Source: Orobanche coerulescens
Lineage: Eukaryota; Streptophyta; Magnoliopsida; Lamiales; Orobanchaceae
DNA: 64,000 bases
Reading direction: 5' to 3'
Assembly (NCBI GenBank): GCA_033398695.1
Contig: CM065806.1
Span: 45,967,001 to 46,031,000 of the forward strand
Shown here: positions 1-11,365 of the stretch, one piece after another
Position numbering within the stretch: the stretch's first letter is position 1
Layout of the letters: each line of letters opens with the position of its first letter
Program-made: the position numbers and the translations under genes
The notes under the pieces: model-generated
Seen by the model: the letters and a program-made list of their open reading frames with translations, nothing else
Database searches by the model: none
What the model was told of the DNA's origin: nothing

Positions 1-1400
1 TATTTCGTAACTTGACATAAGTCATTCCAGAAAACACTCTCTCTACACTTGCAGTAGCAACCGGAAGAATCAACACCAATTTGATGAGTAAAAACACAAG
101 AGAATAAGTAACATGCCTCTTTGTTTCAACAAGTTTCATCTAAAGAGAGCTAACATGATCCAAATTTTGAAACTCACCATCTCTTTTCATATCTTCCATG
201 AATATATCAAGTTGACATTCAAGACTCATCAAATCAATACTTGAAAAATCGGAGGGATAAAAAGTGGCAAGTTTGAGTACCTTTTCCTTGTCAAAATAAG
301 AGAAGCCATCTTTAGGAGTCAAGCAAGCCATACATCTAAGCAACTCCATATTAACCTCATCAAATCGGTTGTCAAGTTCTTGAAGTAATAAATCAATTAC
401 TTCTATAAACACATCAACCTGAAAATGATGAAGATATGAAACTTGTTGAACAAAACGCTTTGATCTTCCTTGAGGAATGTAAAGATCCTCCATATTTGGA
501 ACAACAATGTCATTATCATTACAAAATGAGATTACCTTGTTCAAATGAGTATCCCATACATCCTCCCTCATTTTTTGTAAAACCACTTTGGTCAAAGTGA
601 CAAGCCTCATAGCATTAATAATATATTGCTCCCTTCTTTGCAAAGCAAGACACAAATCATTAGTATACCTAAGTATAGTAGTCATTAATTGTGCCATAAA
701 ACAAAATCACATGACTCTGTTGAGTACAAAATGCCTTGAGCTTTTGCTTTATCATCCGAACTAAAGCAATTGCCCCCAATCATCACAAGAATTTCAACAA
801 TTGTAGAAAACAAGTTCATGACATTCAAAAGAGTTTTGAAATGAGAACCTCAACGAGTTTCTCCAGGTCTCTTCAAACCAGTAGCTTGTTCAAGCCAATC
901 CCATTTTTCAAACAAGTAGCAAACAAAACAAAATGCGGCATCTTTCTCAATACTATATTCAAGCCAATCCCATTTTTCAAACCAAGAAACACTAAAACGG
1001 CGCAAACCTCCAAGATATTTTTGAGGGAAATCATGAGTTTTTGGCTGACAAGGCTTTTTGAGAATATATGATCTCCTAACCGTATCTCGTTGATTTGGGT
1101 GATAATCCATTATACTTATTCTTTTTTTCGGATCATGAGGAAGAAGTTCAACATCATAAATTAATTCTTTATCCTCTAATGTCATACTACTTGAACCACC
1201 CAGACATAGCATTTTCTTGAGTTTGAGGAGAATTATTTGTGGGAGACACACTAGCATTATAATTATTCACACTATTTACCGAGCTTGAACTCTCTTGAGA
1301 TTTTCTTTTCTTGAACATAAATTGACGAAGATCGGGTTGTTTTGACATTCTTTTTGATTTTTTTGATTTGAGTGTTTCACTTGTCATTCCTATATTCAAT
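1..1400 (-). pseudogene. ZMYM1/TTF-type hAT transposase, internally deleted
   Basis: Remnant of the hAT-family transposase usually annotated in plants as TTF-type zinc finger or ZMYM1-like protein. Reading the minus strand from about 1360: a lysine-rich, serine-rich N-terminus; a TTF-type zinc-finger segment (WFEKWDWLEY, then DAAFCFVCYLF) at about 1080-920; a jump to a fragment resembling the middle of the transposase (TGLKRPGETR) near 870; a helical region at 850-700; an open C-terminal stretch at 697-140; and the hAT dimerisation signature (LPVATASVERVFS) at about 80-30, in another frame and reaching the window edge. Most of the catalytic core between zinc finger and C-terminus is missing and there are several frame changes, so it cannot encode a working enzyme. 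Family assignment is from motif memory. The element's ends are not visible. Confidence 0.75.
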
Positions 1401-1599
1401 ACACAACAAATATAACTATATAAGATTTCTAAAAGAAAACTAAACCTACTAATTAACAGAAGCAAAAAAAAAAAAATATCAACACATTATTTGGGCATTT
1501 TATCAAATAGGTTGTATACACTATATATTAATCCGAATTTAGAAAAATAGTACCTTTGAATTGGAACAAATAGCTTGAGAGGTGAGATGAAATAGGAAT

Positions 1600-2098
1600 T
1601 TAAATGACCCACAGATTCGGCGTGGTGTGCGATGCGAAGAACAGCAGATTGCGTTGCCGAGCTGTGGTTGTTCTCTTCTGTTCATTTTTTTTTATGGATT
1701 TCCTCTCCTGTCGTGGGCTGCGTGTGTTGTGGTGGTGTAGGAAAGAAGAAATAAGGGGGTGCCTATGTTGCACAGGTGCGGGGGCGGGGACGGGTGCGGG
1801 GATATGGTTTTTTGAAAATATTAGGATACGGTACGGCAAGGATACGTCTGTTTATTTTATATTTTATTATATATAACATTTATTAAATATAAAAAATAAT
1901 AATTCCAATATCACCATAAAACCAATTCAAATACATAAAACAAGTCATACAAAAAACAATTTAAAATGGCTTTGAGCAGCAGAACTTTCTAATGCTGTTC
2001 GTGAATACTGCTAAAGGTAAAAGTAATTACTTATTAAATGATTTACTTTTTGTATTTTAGTTTATTTGATTTAATTTTTCAAAATTACAAAAAAATCT
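1600..2098. other. Non-coding stretch, no gene recognised
   Basis: GC-rich patches at 1770-1800 (runs of gcgggg) lie next to AT-rich DNA. Short open frames occur on both strands, but none shows a recognisable domain. It may belong to the same unclassified repeat as the hairpins that follow. Confidence 0.3.
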
Positions 2099-2253
2099 AA
2101 AAAAAAAAAAATCGGACTCGCGTATCCTGGCACAGGATAAGCGTATCCGGTGTCAGGATACGCGAGTCCGATTTTTTTTTTTTTGCACGGATTCGCCACG
2201 TGGCGAATCCCGTGCGAATCGCACCCGCACCCATGCAGTATCCGATACTGCAT
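2099..2253. repeat. Three consecutive inverted repeats (hairpin cluster)
   Basis: Arm 2099-2133 pairs with 2150-2184 (one mismatch over 35 bases, poly-A/poly-T outer ends). It is followed by a perfect 20-bp palindrome at 2190-2209 centred on CACGTG, and then by a 10-bp stem at 2233-2242/2244-2253 with a one-base centre. The three are adjacent with almost no spacing. Confidence 0.85.
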
Positions 2254-2285
2254 ACTGCCCAATTTTGAAGAATCCGTGCATAATA

Positions 2286-2506
2286 GGGGGTGCTTGGTAG
2301 GATGTTTTTTAGGGTGGGTAATGGTAAAGGTAATGAAAAATAATGATTGGTGCTCTATAATGGAATGGCTCATTGCCCAATAGTGGGTAATGTACTATTA
2401 CCCAATAAATTGGGGGAAATGTTTTTTTCTCCCTTTCCCTTTCTCTTTCTCCACTATTATCATTATCTTTCCCTTTTTCTTTCCCGAGTTTGAACCAAGC
2501 ACACCC
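2286..2506. mobile_element. Small MITE-like element
   Basis: Imperfect terminal inverted repeats: ggggtgcttggt at the left and accaagcacaccc at the right, enclosing about 195 bp rich in pyrimidine runs with no coding capacity. The size and terminal structure fit a class II MITE. No clean target duplication was found, so the superfamily is left open. Confidence 0.55.
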
Positions 2507-3039
2507 TAAATAAGAGAAAAAAAAGGCAAACTTTAAATTAATAGGGGTACATTATTAAAACATTAATATATATATATATATATATACTAAATTTTTTTGG
2601 GGGTACAGCTGTACCCATGTACCATGCTGAATCCGTCAGTGAGTAAGGACTCTTCTTCCGTATTAAACTTTATATAAACAACTAATACAACATATGTAAT
2701 GACTAGCATAATAGCGAATACCAACATCAATCGTTCGAACATTTTTTATTTTTGAGAAATATATGTGTTGAAAATTTTTAAGAATATGAGAGAAAGTGAG
2801 TGAATTGTTGAATGAAATGTGATGTATTTATAGAGTGTAAAATAGCCGTTAACTAGCCGTTAGGGAGGGAAGAGAAAATAAAATGTGATAATTATGAATA
2901 ATTTAGTAAAACATTATTTTTATTTTATATGCAAGATTTGAAATAAGAATTTTATTAAAAATAATCAACCACAAATAACTTACCCTTTTTGGTGCTCAGT
3001 AACATTTCACACGGTACAATATACACAGTTTATAGCACG

Positions 3040-3117
3040 GGGTTGTACCGCTTCAAGCACTAATAATAATATATACGGTACATAGTTTGGGATCATACCA
3101 CTCAAGCATAATAATAG

Positions 3118-3148
<31 letters not shown>

Positions 3149-3660
3149 GCTTGGGGTCATACCACTCAAGTATAATAATAATATATACGATACAAGCTAG
3201 GGGTCATACCACTCAAGTATAATAATAGTATATAATATATATAACTTGAGGTCATACCACTCTAGTATAATAATAGTATATAATATATGTAGCTTGAGGT
3301 CATACCACTCAAGCATAATAATATGTATAGTATAGAGCTTCGGTAATCCACACAAGCATAATGATATGTATATACAGAATAAAACCATAAAGAATTTCCT
3401 ACCGTTGAAACTCTTTAGTAAGGATTAGAGCTTTCGTGCTGACAACGTGTTAGAAAACTGCAAGAAACTAAAGAGAATACAAAGAGAATAAAGAGAATAT
3501 AGAGAATGTATTTTCTCTTAGAATCAATTTTCATTAAGAATTGAAGCCCTATTTATAGGAAAGCTTCAGAGCGCAAACGTAATTACATAATTTCATCAGG
3601 AGCATAATAGTCATTCACTTGTTATAATATATACAGAATAAACTTTGTGATTTTTTAACA
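3040..3660 (-). mobile_element. Probable LTR fragment (minus) with tandem array
   Basis: On the minus strand a TATA-like cctataaatag lies at 3550-3561. Downstream is the junction ctaacacgttgtcagcacga (about 3458-3439), which resembles the LTR end and following bases of plant copia-type elements. Further on, at 3345-3085, an AT-rich unit of about 50 bp built around cataccactcaag is repeated some five to six times with TA runs between copies. No second LTR or coding region is present. The copia assignment is from memory of such junctions and is tentative. Confidence 0.4.
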
Positions 3661-3692
3661 CTTTGGTTTTTCAAATAGGGCCAAAAATCATG

Positions 3693-3726
<34 letters not shown>

Positions 3727-3729
<3 letters not shown>

Positions 3730-4130
3730 GCGCGTTCTATGCAGTACCAATATTAGATGCAGTACTTTACAGTACTAATTTATGCATGAGTTTTGTACTA
3801 ATTATGCATGAAATATATGCATTTAGTGCATCAAAATTTCAATGCATTACTTTACAGTACTAATTTATGCATGAATTTTGTACTAATTATGCATGAAATA
3901 TATGCATTTCGTGCATCAAAATTTCAATGCATTAAAATATGCAATATAGGCATCAAAATATCGATGCATTAAAATATTAGATTATATGCATCAATTTTTG
4001 TGAGAATTAATGCATTGAAATTTTAATGCACGAAATGCATATATTTCATGCATAATTAGTACAAAACGCATGCATAATTTAGTACTGTAAAGTACTGCAT
4101 CTAATATTGGTACTGCATAGAACGCGCCCC
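3727..4130. mobile_element. Fold-back MITE in a TA microsatellite
   Basis: The left end (ggcgcgttctatgcagtacc onward) is repeated in inverted orientation at the right end, with near-complete complementarity over roughly 120 bp. The element sits between two (TA)n tracts, consistent with a TA target. The interior has a direct duplication of a segment with repeated atgcat words. No coding capacity. Confidence 0.8.
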
Positions 4131-4239
4131 TATATATATATATATATATATATTGACTATGGTGGAAACACCCTTAATGGTGAAATCTAGAAATCAATTG
4201 CGTTATTAATTAATTTCATTGCATATTTGTTATTATTTG

Positions 4240-4289
4240 CCGACCCCAAATCATTTTGGGACTAAGGCTTAGATGTTGTTGTTGTTGTT
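4240..4289 (+). mobile_element. 5'-truncated SINE/LINE tail, 50 bp
   Basis: The insert holds a small stem (gaccccaaatcattttgggac) and a (TTG)n tail, the typical 3' end of several plant SINE families. It is flanked by a perfect 19-bp direct repeat (gcatatttgttattatttg) at 4221-4239 and 4290-4308, read as the target-site duplication. Confidence 0.75.
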
Positions 4290-4916
4290 GCATATTTGTT
4301 ATTATTTGTTGCATCAAGTTGGTCGCTAGTATATGCAACAAATAATGCAATAAAAAATACATAAATGCATATAATTCTACTAATCTACAGTCGTTACATC
4401 ACTAAGAATCATTCTCATTTGATCCTAAATCTATATATATATATATATATTTATACTTTTACATATTCATTCAGATAATTGCAGAGTCGTTGATGTCAGA
4501 AGCCTTACATTTATTAAGGACCGATTTGAAGGTGTTGATGCTGAGAAACAACACTATGTGGCAAGTAATGTAATTCTTTTGAGGTTGGTATATATGTCAG
4601 TCCACAATTTTTAGTAGCTCGATGCACAAAAGTAAATACGTAACTCATGGTCAGATAAGAGGTATGTAAAGAGTTAATTATAATCTAAAAATAAGACATG
4701 GTATTTACGGTGCCGGAACCGAACCAGAATATCTTGCAAGGGGGGCAAAAAATCGATCAAAGAATCATCACACCTCGCCCACCCTGTGCTCCCGCCTGGA
4801 TATTTACCTCTATCTATGTATATCAGTGATAAATTTAGTTGGACAACAAGTTTATTAAAAGGTAGTTGTGTACTTAGATCCGTCTTAAATAAATAACTAC
4901 TTCCTCTAGTTTATTA

Positions 4917-5059
4917 CTTCCTCCGTCCCAAAAATGTGAGTCGTTAAAATCTCTAATTTTTTATACAAAAAAAAAACTTCGAAAAATATTAGATAGAAGC
5001 ACATCCATCACACGCTTTATAGTACGTGCAAAAAAACAAATTTCTTGGGACGGAGTTAG
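4917..5059. mobile_element. Stowaway MITE
   Basis: Terminal repeats cttcctccgtccca and tgggacggagttag, flanked by TA dinucleotides, about 143 bp: the hallmark of Tc1/mariner-derived Stowaway elements. The right end together with flanking DNA is tandemly duplicated (5046-5087 and 5088-5128). Confidence 0.85.
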
Positions 5060-5128
5060 TATTTGATATGTGTCATTTAGAGGTCTTTGGGACGGAGTTA
5101 GTATTTGATATGTGTCATTTAGAGGTCT

Positions 5129-6260
5129 CCTTGAGTAGTAGGTAAACCATAGAGGGAACCCCTACCAATCTGTACTATTGTTATAGCTTATCTGGCGGAA
5201 GGGAATAGCAGCTCTTAGTGCATTTTTTCTTGGAAACAATCTTTTCTCACCAAACAAGCTTTCAGGCTCGTTTTTCATATTGACATTGTTGATAGTACAG
5301 TCGGTAACACTATAAATGAGCAACTCTGAGAATATTACAAGTGCTAAAAGACTGTAGTTTCCACATATATTGGCATCCAAAGTGGAATAACCTCTAGATT
5401 TAAATATTGTACCTCAAATCTGTTCTAGCAAATTAGCAATGGTCAAGGATCATAAGAAAATTTGTAATTTAACAAGCAGATTTCTTTCTTCCTCAAGCCA
5501 AGTGGCTATTAGAAAAACATTATTTCTGGAGATATTGGTTGGTTAAGAACATATATTAAAGCCAAAATACATGGTACAGAGACTATATACACTTCAACAT
5601 ATGTGCAGTTACGTACACCAGAGACATTATATGTAAATTATGTAATATCAGGATTTGAGTTACATAGAAATTACTCAAATAAAATATTGAAGGAGGTAAT
5701 CTAAATCATGACTTGTCTATCCTCATTCATCGTGCACTTGGAAAAAACCTTGTTTTTATTTCCGGAAACTATACATTTTGTTAGTTCTTGAATTTCTAAC
5801 AATGTAATTACAATAAAAATTACAAATAAAAGCAATCTATTATAAGTCTAATAAATTAAAAAAACTGAATTAAAATTACAACTTTAGCAGAGGCGAGAAA
5901 ACTCTTTCCATAAGACTATTTTGCCCCCGTATAAGAGCAGGCGGCTCAGGCAAGATATCCCCAAGATACAACTGCTATGTTTCTGAGTTAAATGCTCTTC
6001 AAAACCACTCCGGCGAACGTTCAAGTGTTGGAAACTGAGCACAAAAACAAGAAGGAAATATGCTGCAATATGTGGTATGCTTGTATTTCGTTCTAGGTTG
6101 TTGTATGAAATGAAATGCATAAGAGCCCCTTTTATAGGATCCAAAAACCACTCCATCAGGCATGGAGTAATTGCATTGCAGAATAAAGGGCCATTAATTT
6201 TCTTTAATCCTTCAGCTGAAAGGTTACCTCTATAAATAGTCTGATATAATTCGAAAGCTA
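5129..6260. other. Intergenic, AT-rich, nothing recognised
   Basis: No domain, repeat structure or RNA gene could be supported. Short open frames on the minus strand at 5162-5380 and 5884-6156 show no recognisable protein family. Confidence 0.4.
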
Positions 6261-6289
6261 CAATATGGAGTGTGAAGAGTCATATTCCA

Positions 6290-6480
6290 TCAGCTGGATT
6301 TTCAACCTCCAAAAGTTAGCTGGGTTTTCAACCACCAAAACTCAGATGGGTTTCCAACCTCAAAAAAATCAACTGAATTTTCAACCTCCAAAAGTCAGCG
6401 GAGTTTTCAACCTCCAAAAACCAGCGGAGTTTCCAACCTCCAAAAATCAGCTGGGTTTGAACCCAGCTGATATAGCTGGG
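6290..6480 (+). repeat. Minisatellite, about 30-bp unit
   Basis: About six degenerate copies of a unit containing gggttttcaacctccaaaa. They produce a short repetitive open frame that looks like a by-product of the repeat rather than a gene. Confidence 0.7.
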
Positions 6481-6767
6481 TTCTCAACTTGGCAGATGAC
6501 ATTTAACTTGGCTGCACAAAAAATTAATATAGTTACAGCCCAAACTTCCAAGACCCAAGTCCAGCCCAAACTCCCAATGAGATTGGGCTCTATAAGGGTA
6601 AACAATGACATGAAATATTGAATATGGTTAATTATATAGCATTCCCTACTGGATATCATATTTTCATGATCTGACGTGTGCATAATACAGTGATCCATTT
6701 TGGTTTTTGTACACATTGTAACATGAATCAAAGATTTAGCTTTCACAGATACTTGGTGTATGCTTAT

Positions 6768-6923
6768 TGTTAGCTTATGTTTGTAATTGGGCCTGGCCCA
6801 CTTCTCTTGTTAGCCGTTTAGGGTTTTGGTTCCTTGCCTTTAAATAGGGCTTGTATGTTTCTTTGTTATTATGCTTTTCTACTCTAATAAAAACCCTAGT
6901 AAACTTTCGGCTCTAAATCTTCA
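6768..6923 (+). repeat. Copia 5' LTR
   Basis: Starts TGTTAGC and ends CTTCA. TATA-like tttaaatagg is at about 6839-6848 and a possible polyadenylation signal (aataaaa) near 6886. At 156 bp it is short for a copia LTR. Confidence 0.95.
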
Positions 6924-6974
6924 TGGTATCGGAGCGCAAGCAACGATCCAAGTTCTGATGATCATAGAAGGCGT

Positions 6975-7160
6975 TGCGGTGAGTTCGCTGGGGGGTTCGG
7001 GGGGCAGCGCGCCCCCGTCGGGGTTTGGGGCAGAGCCCCAATCGAAATTTTTCTGGTAATTCGTAGTTTCTGTTTGGCTCGTATTCGCTGTTTGGCTCGT
7101 ATTTTCTGTTTGGCTCGTATTCGCTGTTTGGTTCGTATTTGCTGTTTGTCTCGTATTTGG
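6975..7160 (+). repeat. Copia leader: GC-rich stem and 19-bp tandem repeats
   Basis: Between primer site and gag, about 6985-7040 is strongly GC-rich and can form two G/C stems (ggggg...ccccc and ggggcagagcccc). It is followed by five degenerate copies of ctgtttggctcgtattcg up to the gag start. Confidence 0.8.
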
Positions 7161-7164
7161 CACT

Positions 7165-10128
7165 ATGGCTCGAAAAGATGATTCCCTTCAGTCTATTAGC
7201 ACCCAGTTGGATGGTAAAAATTATTCGTATTGGAGTTATGTGATGAAGAATTTCTTACGTGGAAAGAATATGTGCGGTTATGTCACTGGTACGATACATA
7301 AACCTACGGATGAAAAGGCTGCAAATTATGTTTCGTTGTTGGATTCTTGGGAAACTGATAACTCTAAGGTTATCACTTGGATTAATAACTCTGTCGTACA
7401 ATCTGTTGGCACTCAACTTGCTAAGTATGATACGGCCAAAGAAGTTTGGGATCACTTGGAAAGGTTGTACACTCAATCAAACTTTGCCAAACAATATCAG
7501 TTAGAAACTGATATTCGTGCTCTTCGACAGAATGACTTGAGTGTTCAAGAATTCTATGCTGCAATGTCTGACTTATGGGATCAGTTGGCTCTTACTGAAC
7601 CTGCCGAATTGAAAGCATTCAGACCTTATATTTCTAGAAGGGATGAGCAACGTCTAGTTCAGTTCTTAATGGCTTTACGATCTGATTTTGAAGGATTACG
7701 TGGAACAATCCTTCACCGCACTCCCCTTCCTACTGTTGACTCGGTTGTTCATGAATTGATTGCAGAAGAAACTCGTCTGAAAGCCCATGTTGACAAAGGT
7801 TCTAAACTGTCAACTACTCCTGCTGTTTTTGCTGTTCCACAACGATCTCAGAATTCAAATCAGTCCAGACCGAAAGTAGCCTATGACGAATGTGCCTTTT
7901 GCAAACAGAAGAATCATTGGAAATCTCAATGCCCATTGTTATTAAACAAAGGAAAACCACAGCAACGACCACAACAGCAGAATAAAGCTCCTGGATCGTT
8001 TCAGCCATCTTTTCGTCCTTCTGGGTCTGTTCCGTGGGCACCTCGTCCACCTCAGTTTGCTGCGGCTGCTCCTCCTTCAATAGAGCATGATTTTCAACCC
8101 GCTGCCACACCACCATCTGCTTTGGATCCTCAGGTTTTTGAGCAGTTCAGACAGTTTCTTGCCTCTAATCCTGCCGCGCTGTCTGCCTCTATGTCTCACT
8201 CAGGTTTGTCATCGACTGGTAATTCAGGTATTCCTTCCTCCTTATGGATTTTGGATTCTGGTGCTTCTCACCATATGTCACCTCATTTGACATCCTTTGC
8301 ATCCCTATCCCCGGGTTCACCCGTCTCTGTTATGTCCGCTAGTTCTACACCCATGGCGGTAGAAGGTGTTGGTTCTATTGTTACTCCTCATATATCTCTC
8401 CCTGATGTCTATTATATACCCACACTTGCTTTGAATCTTGCTTCGGTTAGCCAACTGTGTAAAATTGGTTATTGGGTCTTCTTTTCTGACTTTCTGTGTT
8501 GTGTACAGGATCCGAGGTCTCGGAAGGTGATTGGGATAGGCCATAAGCTAGGGGATCTCTATGTCATGGATGAACTCACAGTTTCTGATGTTGCTGCTTC
8601 CAGCGTTGATTTGTCTTCCTTTCGTCTGAGTCAATCTTCCTCTGATTTTTATCTTTGGCATTCTCGTTTAGGACATGTTTCTGCGTCACGATTAAAGTTT
8701 TTAGCCTCTACAGGCGTTTTGGGACAATTGAAAAGTTGTGATATTTCTGACTGTAGTGGTTGTAAACTGGCAAAATTTTCTGCCTTACCGTTTAATAAAA
8801 GTTTGTCTTGTTCTTTTGCTCCTTTTGATCTTGTACATTCTGATGTATGGGGACCATCTCCTGTGTCTTCAAAGGGAGGTTCCACATACTATGTGTCGTT
8901 TATTGATGATTACACTCGTTATACTTGGGTTTTTCTCATGAAACGCAGATCTGATTTCTTCTCGGTGTACAGTAACTTTAGAGCCTACATAAAAACACAA
9001 CATTCCGCTGTCATCAAATGTTTCAGGTGTGATTTAGGGGGAGAATATACCTCTAATGACTTCACTCAGTTACTTGCATCAGATGGTACCATACATCAAT
9101 CATCATGTACTGATACTCCTCAGCAAAATGGTGTTGCTGAAAGGAAACATCGCCATCTTGTTGAAACCGCTCGTTCCTTACTCCTTTCTTCCAAAGTTCC
9201 AAGTGTTTTCTGGGGGGAAGCTCTTCTTACCGCTACCCATGTGATAAATCGAATTCCCACTGCCCATAACTCTGGTTTGTCTCCCTTTGAGAAATTATAT
9301 GGTAAGTTACCTGATTATTCCTCATTACGTGTCTTTGGTTGTACTTGCTTTGTCCTTCGTCCTCATGTTGAGAGGAACAAGTTGTCTCCTCGGTCTTCCT
9401 TATGTGTTTTTCTGGGGTATGGTATTGGTCAGAAAGGATATCGTTGTTTTGATCCGGTAAGTCAAAAACTGTATGTCTCTCGTCATGTCACTTTTTTGGA
9501 GCATATTCCTTTCTTCTCTATTCCGGCTCAATCTCACGATGTCACACAGTCAGATCTCCGGTCTATTGATCCTTTTGATTTTGATATTAATGACAATTCT
9601 CCTGATATTCCCGTTCATGAGACATCTACAGCATCAGATACTTCAGAGACATCGACGACTTCAGATTCCGCTACGCCTATGACCGCTCTCTTGCCTGATG
9701 AGACCACGGATGCTCTTCGTAAGTCCACCCGTATTCGTAAGTCTACCCAACTTCCTGATTTTGCTTACTCATCTTATTCAGCTCCATTTGCTTCTTTTAT
9801 TACCAATATCCATCGTTTGACTGAACCTGAATCCTATAGAGAGGCTGTTTCTGATCCACTTTGGCAGGATGCAATGGCAGAGCAACTGACGGCTCTTTAC
9901 CAGACTCACACGTGGGATCTAGTTCCACTTCCACCCGGGAAGCGTGCGATTGGTTGTCGTTGGGTCTACAAGATTAAAACAAAGTTTGATGGGTCTGTTG
10001 AACGGTACAAGGCTAGACTTGTTGCCAAAGGATACTCTCAACAATTTGGTATGGATTATGAGGAGACATTTGCACCGATTGCAAAAATGACGACCGTCCG
10101 AACTCTTATTCTTTGTTGCTTCTATTAA
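7165..10128 (+). pseudogene. Copia gag-protease-integrase-RT, frameshifted in RT
   Basis: Open for 987 codons from an ATG 240 bp past the 5' LTR. Gag is followed by a CCHC knuckle ([14 protein letters not shown], about residue 240); the aspartic protease site (ILDSGASHH, about 365); the integrase zinc-binding and catalytic region ([34 protein letters not shown], about 495-670); and the start of reverse transcriptase ([19 protein letters not shown], about 930-965). The frame is lost near 10105-10115 (stop at 10126) just before the conserved QMDVKNAFLNG segment, which continues in another frame. Up to that point all key residues look intact. The LTRs are identical, so the break is either very recent or a sequencing error. 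Confidence 0.92.
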
Positions 10129-11352
10129 ATCGGTGGAAAATTTGTCAGATGGATGTCAAGAATGCCTTCTTGAATGGTGATCTTCATGAAGAGGTATACA
10201 TGACTCCTCCCCCAGGTATTGCTCACAAATCAGGTGAAGTATGTCGGCTTCGGAAAGCTCTTTATGGTCTCAAGCAAGCTCCTCGTGCTTGGTTTGAGAA
10301 GTTCTCGACGGTGATTACTTCTCTTGGTTTTATTCCTAGTAATCATGATTCACATTGTTTGTTAGATGCACAAGTGCCGGACGGATCCTTCTATCTCTAT
10401 ATGTAGATGACATGATTATTACTGGGGATGACTATGAGGGTATTGAGTCTCTAAAGCGAGAATTGGCTCATCGTTTTGCTATGAAAGACTTGGGATTGCT
10501 ACGATACTTCTTGGGTATTGAGGTTGCTCAATCCAAGAAAGGCTACCTTCTTTCTCAGACGAAATATATATCAGATCTGTTTGTACGTGCTCGACTTTCT
10601 GACAAGAAAACTGTTGACACGCCCCTTGAGACCAATGTCCACTATACCCCGACCGATGGTGTTCCTCTATCAGATCCGAGCCTGTATCGTACCGTTGTGG
10701 GCAGTTTGGTTTACCTCACGATCACTCGCCCAGATATTGCTCATGCAGTACATGTGGTTAGTCAATTTGTTACTGCTCCTACTACTGTCCACTGGGGAGC
10801 TGTTCTTCGCATTTTGAGATATCTTCGTGGCACTCAATTTCAGAGCCTCTTGTTCCCCTCGACGTCCTCTCTAAAGTTGAGTGCCTATAGTGATGCCAGC
10901 TGGGATAATGATCTAGTGATCGCAAGTCTACTACTGGTTTTTGTATTTTTCTTGGAGATTCTCTAATCTCATGGAAGAGTAAGAAACAGGATGTTGTCTC
11001 TCGTTCTTCCACTGAGGCTGAGTATCGTGCTATGGCAGTGACTACCTGTGAGATCGTTTGGTTACGTTGGCTTCTTGCAGACATGGGTGTTGATGTTTCC
11101 CAACCCACTCCATTGCATTGTGACATCAAAAGTGCAATGCAAATTGCGAAGAATTCAGTCTTCCATGAAAGGACGAAGCACATTGAGATTGACTGTCACT
11201 TCACTCGTCAACATCTACAGCTCGGGACTATATCACTGCCTTTTGTTCCTTCAGCTCTTCAGATTGCTGATATTTTCACGAAGGCTCTGTCAGCATCGCG
11301 TTTTCGTTTCTTATCTGACAAACTCTCAATGCTTATTGCTGTTGCATTGTGA
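10113..11352 (+). pseudogene. Copia RT and RNase H, two further frameshifts
   Basis: Continuation of the same polyprotein in three pieces. 10113-10355 carries QMDVKNAFLNG and LYGLKQAPRAW. After a frame change near 10350-10360 comes the RT catalytic box LYVDDMIITGDD and the connection region. After another near 10910-10925 comes RNase H (STEAEYRAM, about 11010, through the [11 protein letters not shown] and [11 protein letters not shown] segments). The stop at 11350 lies 15 bp before the 3' LTR. Each break costs one or two bases and the surrounding protein is well conserved. A copy this broken would have needed enzymes supplied in trans, unless the breaks are base-calling errors. Confidence 0.9.
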
Positions 11353-11365
11353 GTTTGAGGGGGGA

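Noticed and set aside
1604..1876. Plus-strand frame with a Gly/Ala repeat stretch
   Set aside because: It arises from a GC-rich simple-sequence patch (gcgggg runs), and the opposite strand is equally open. Not a gene.
7814..8116. Open frame antisense to copia gag
   Set aside because: A shadow of the gag reading frame, with no independent evidence.
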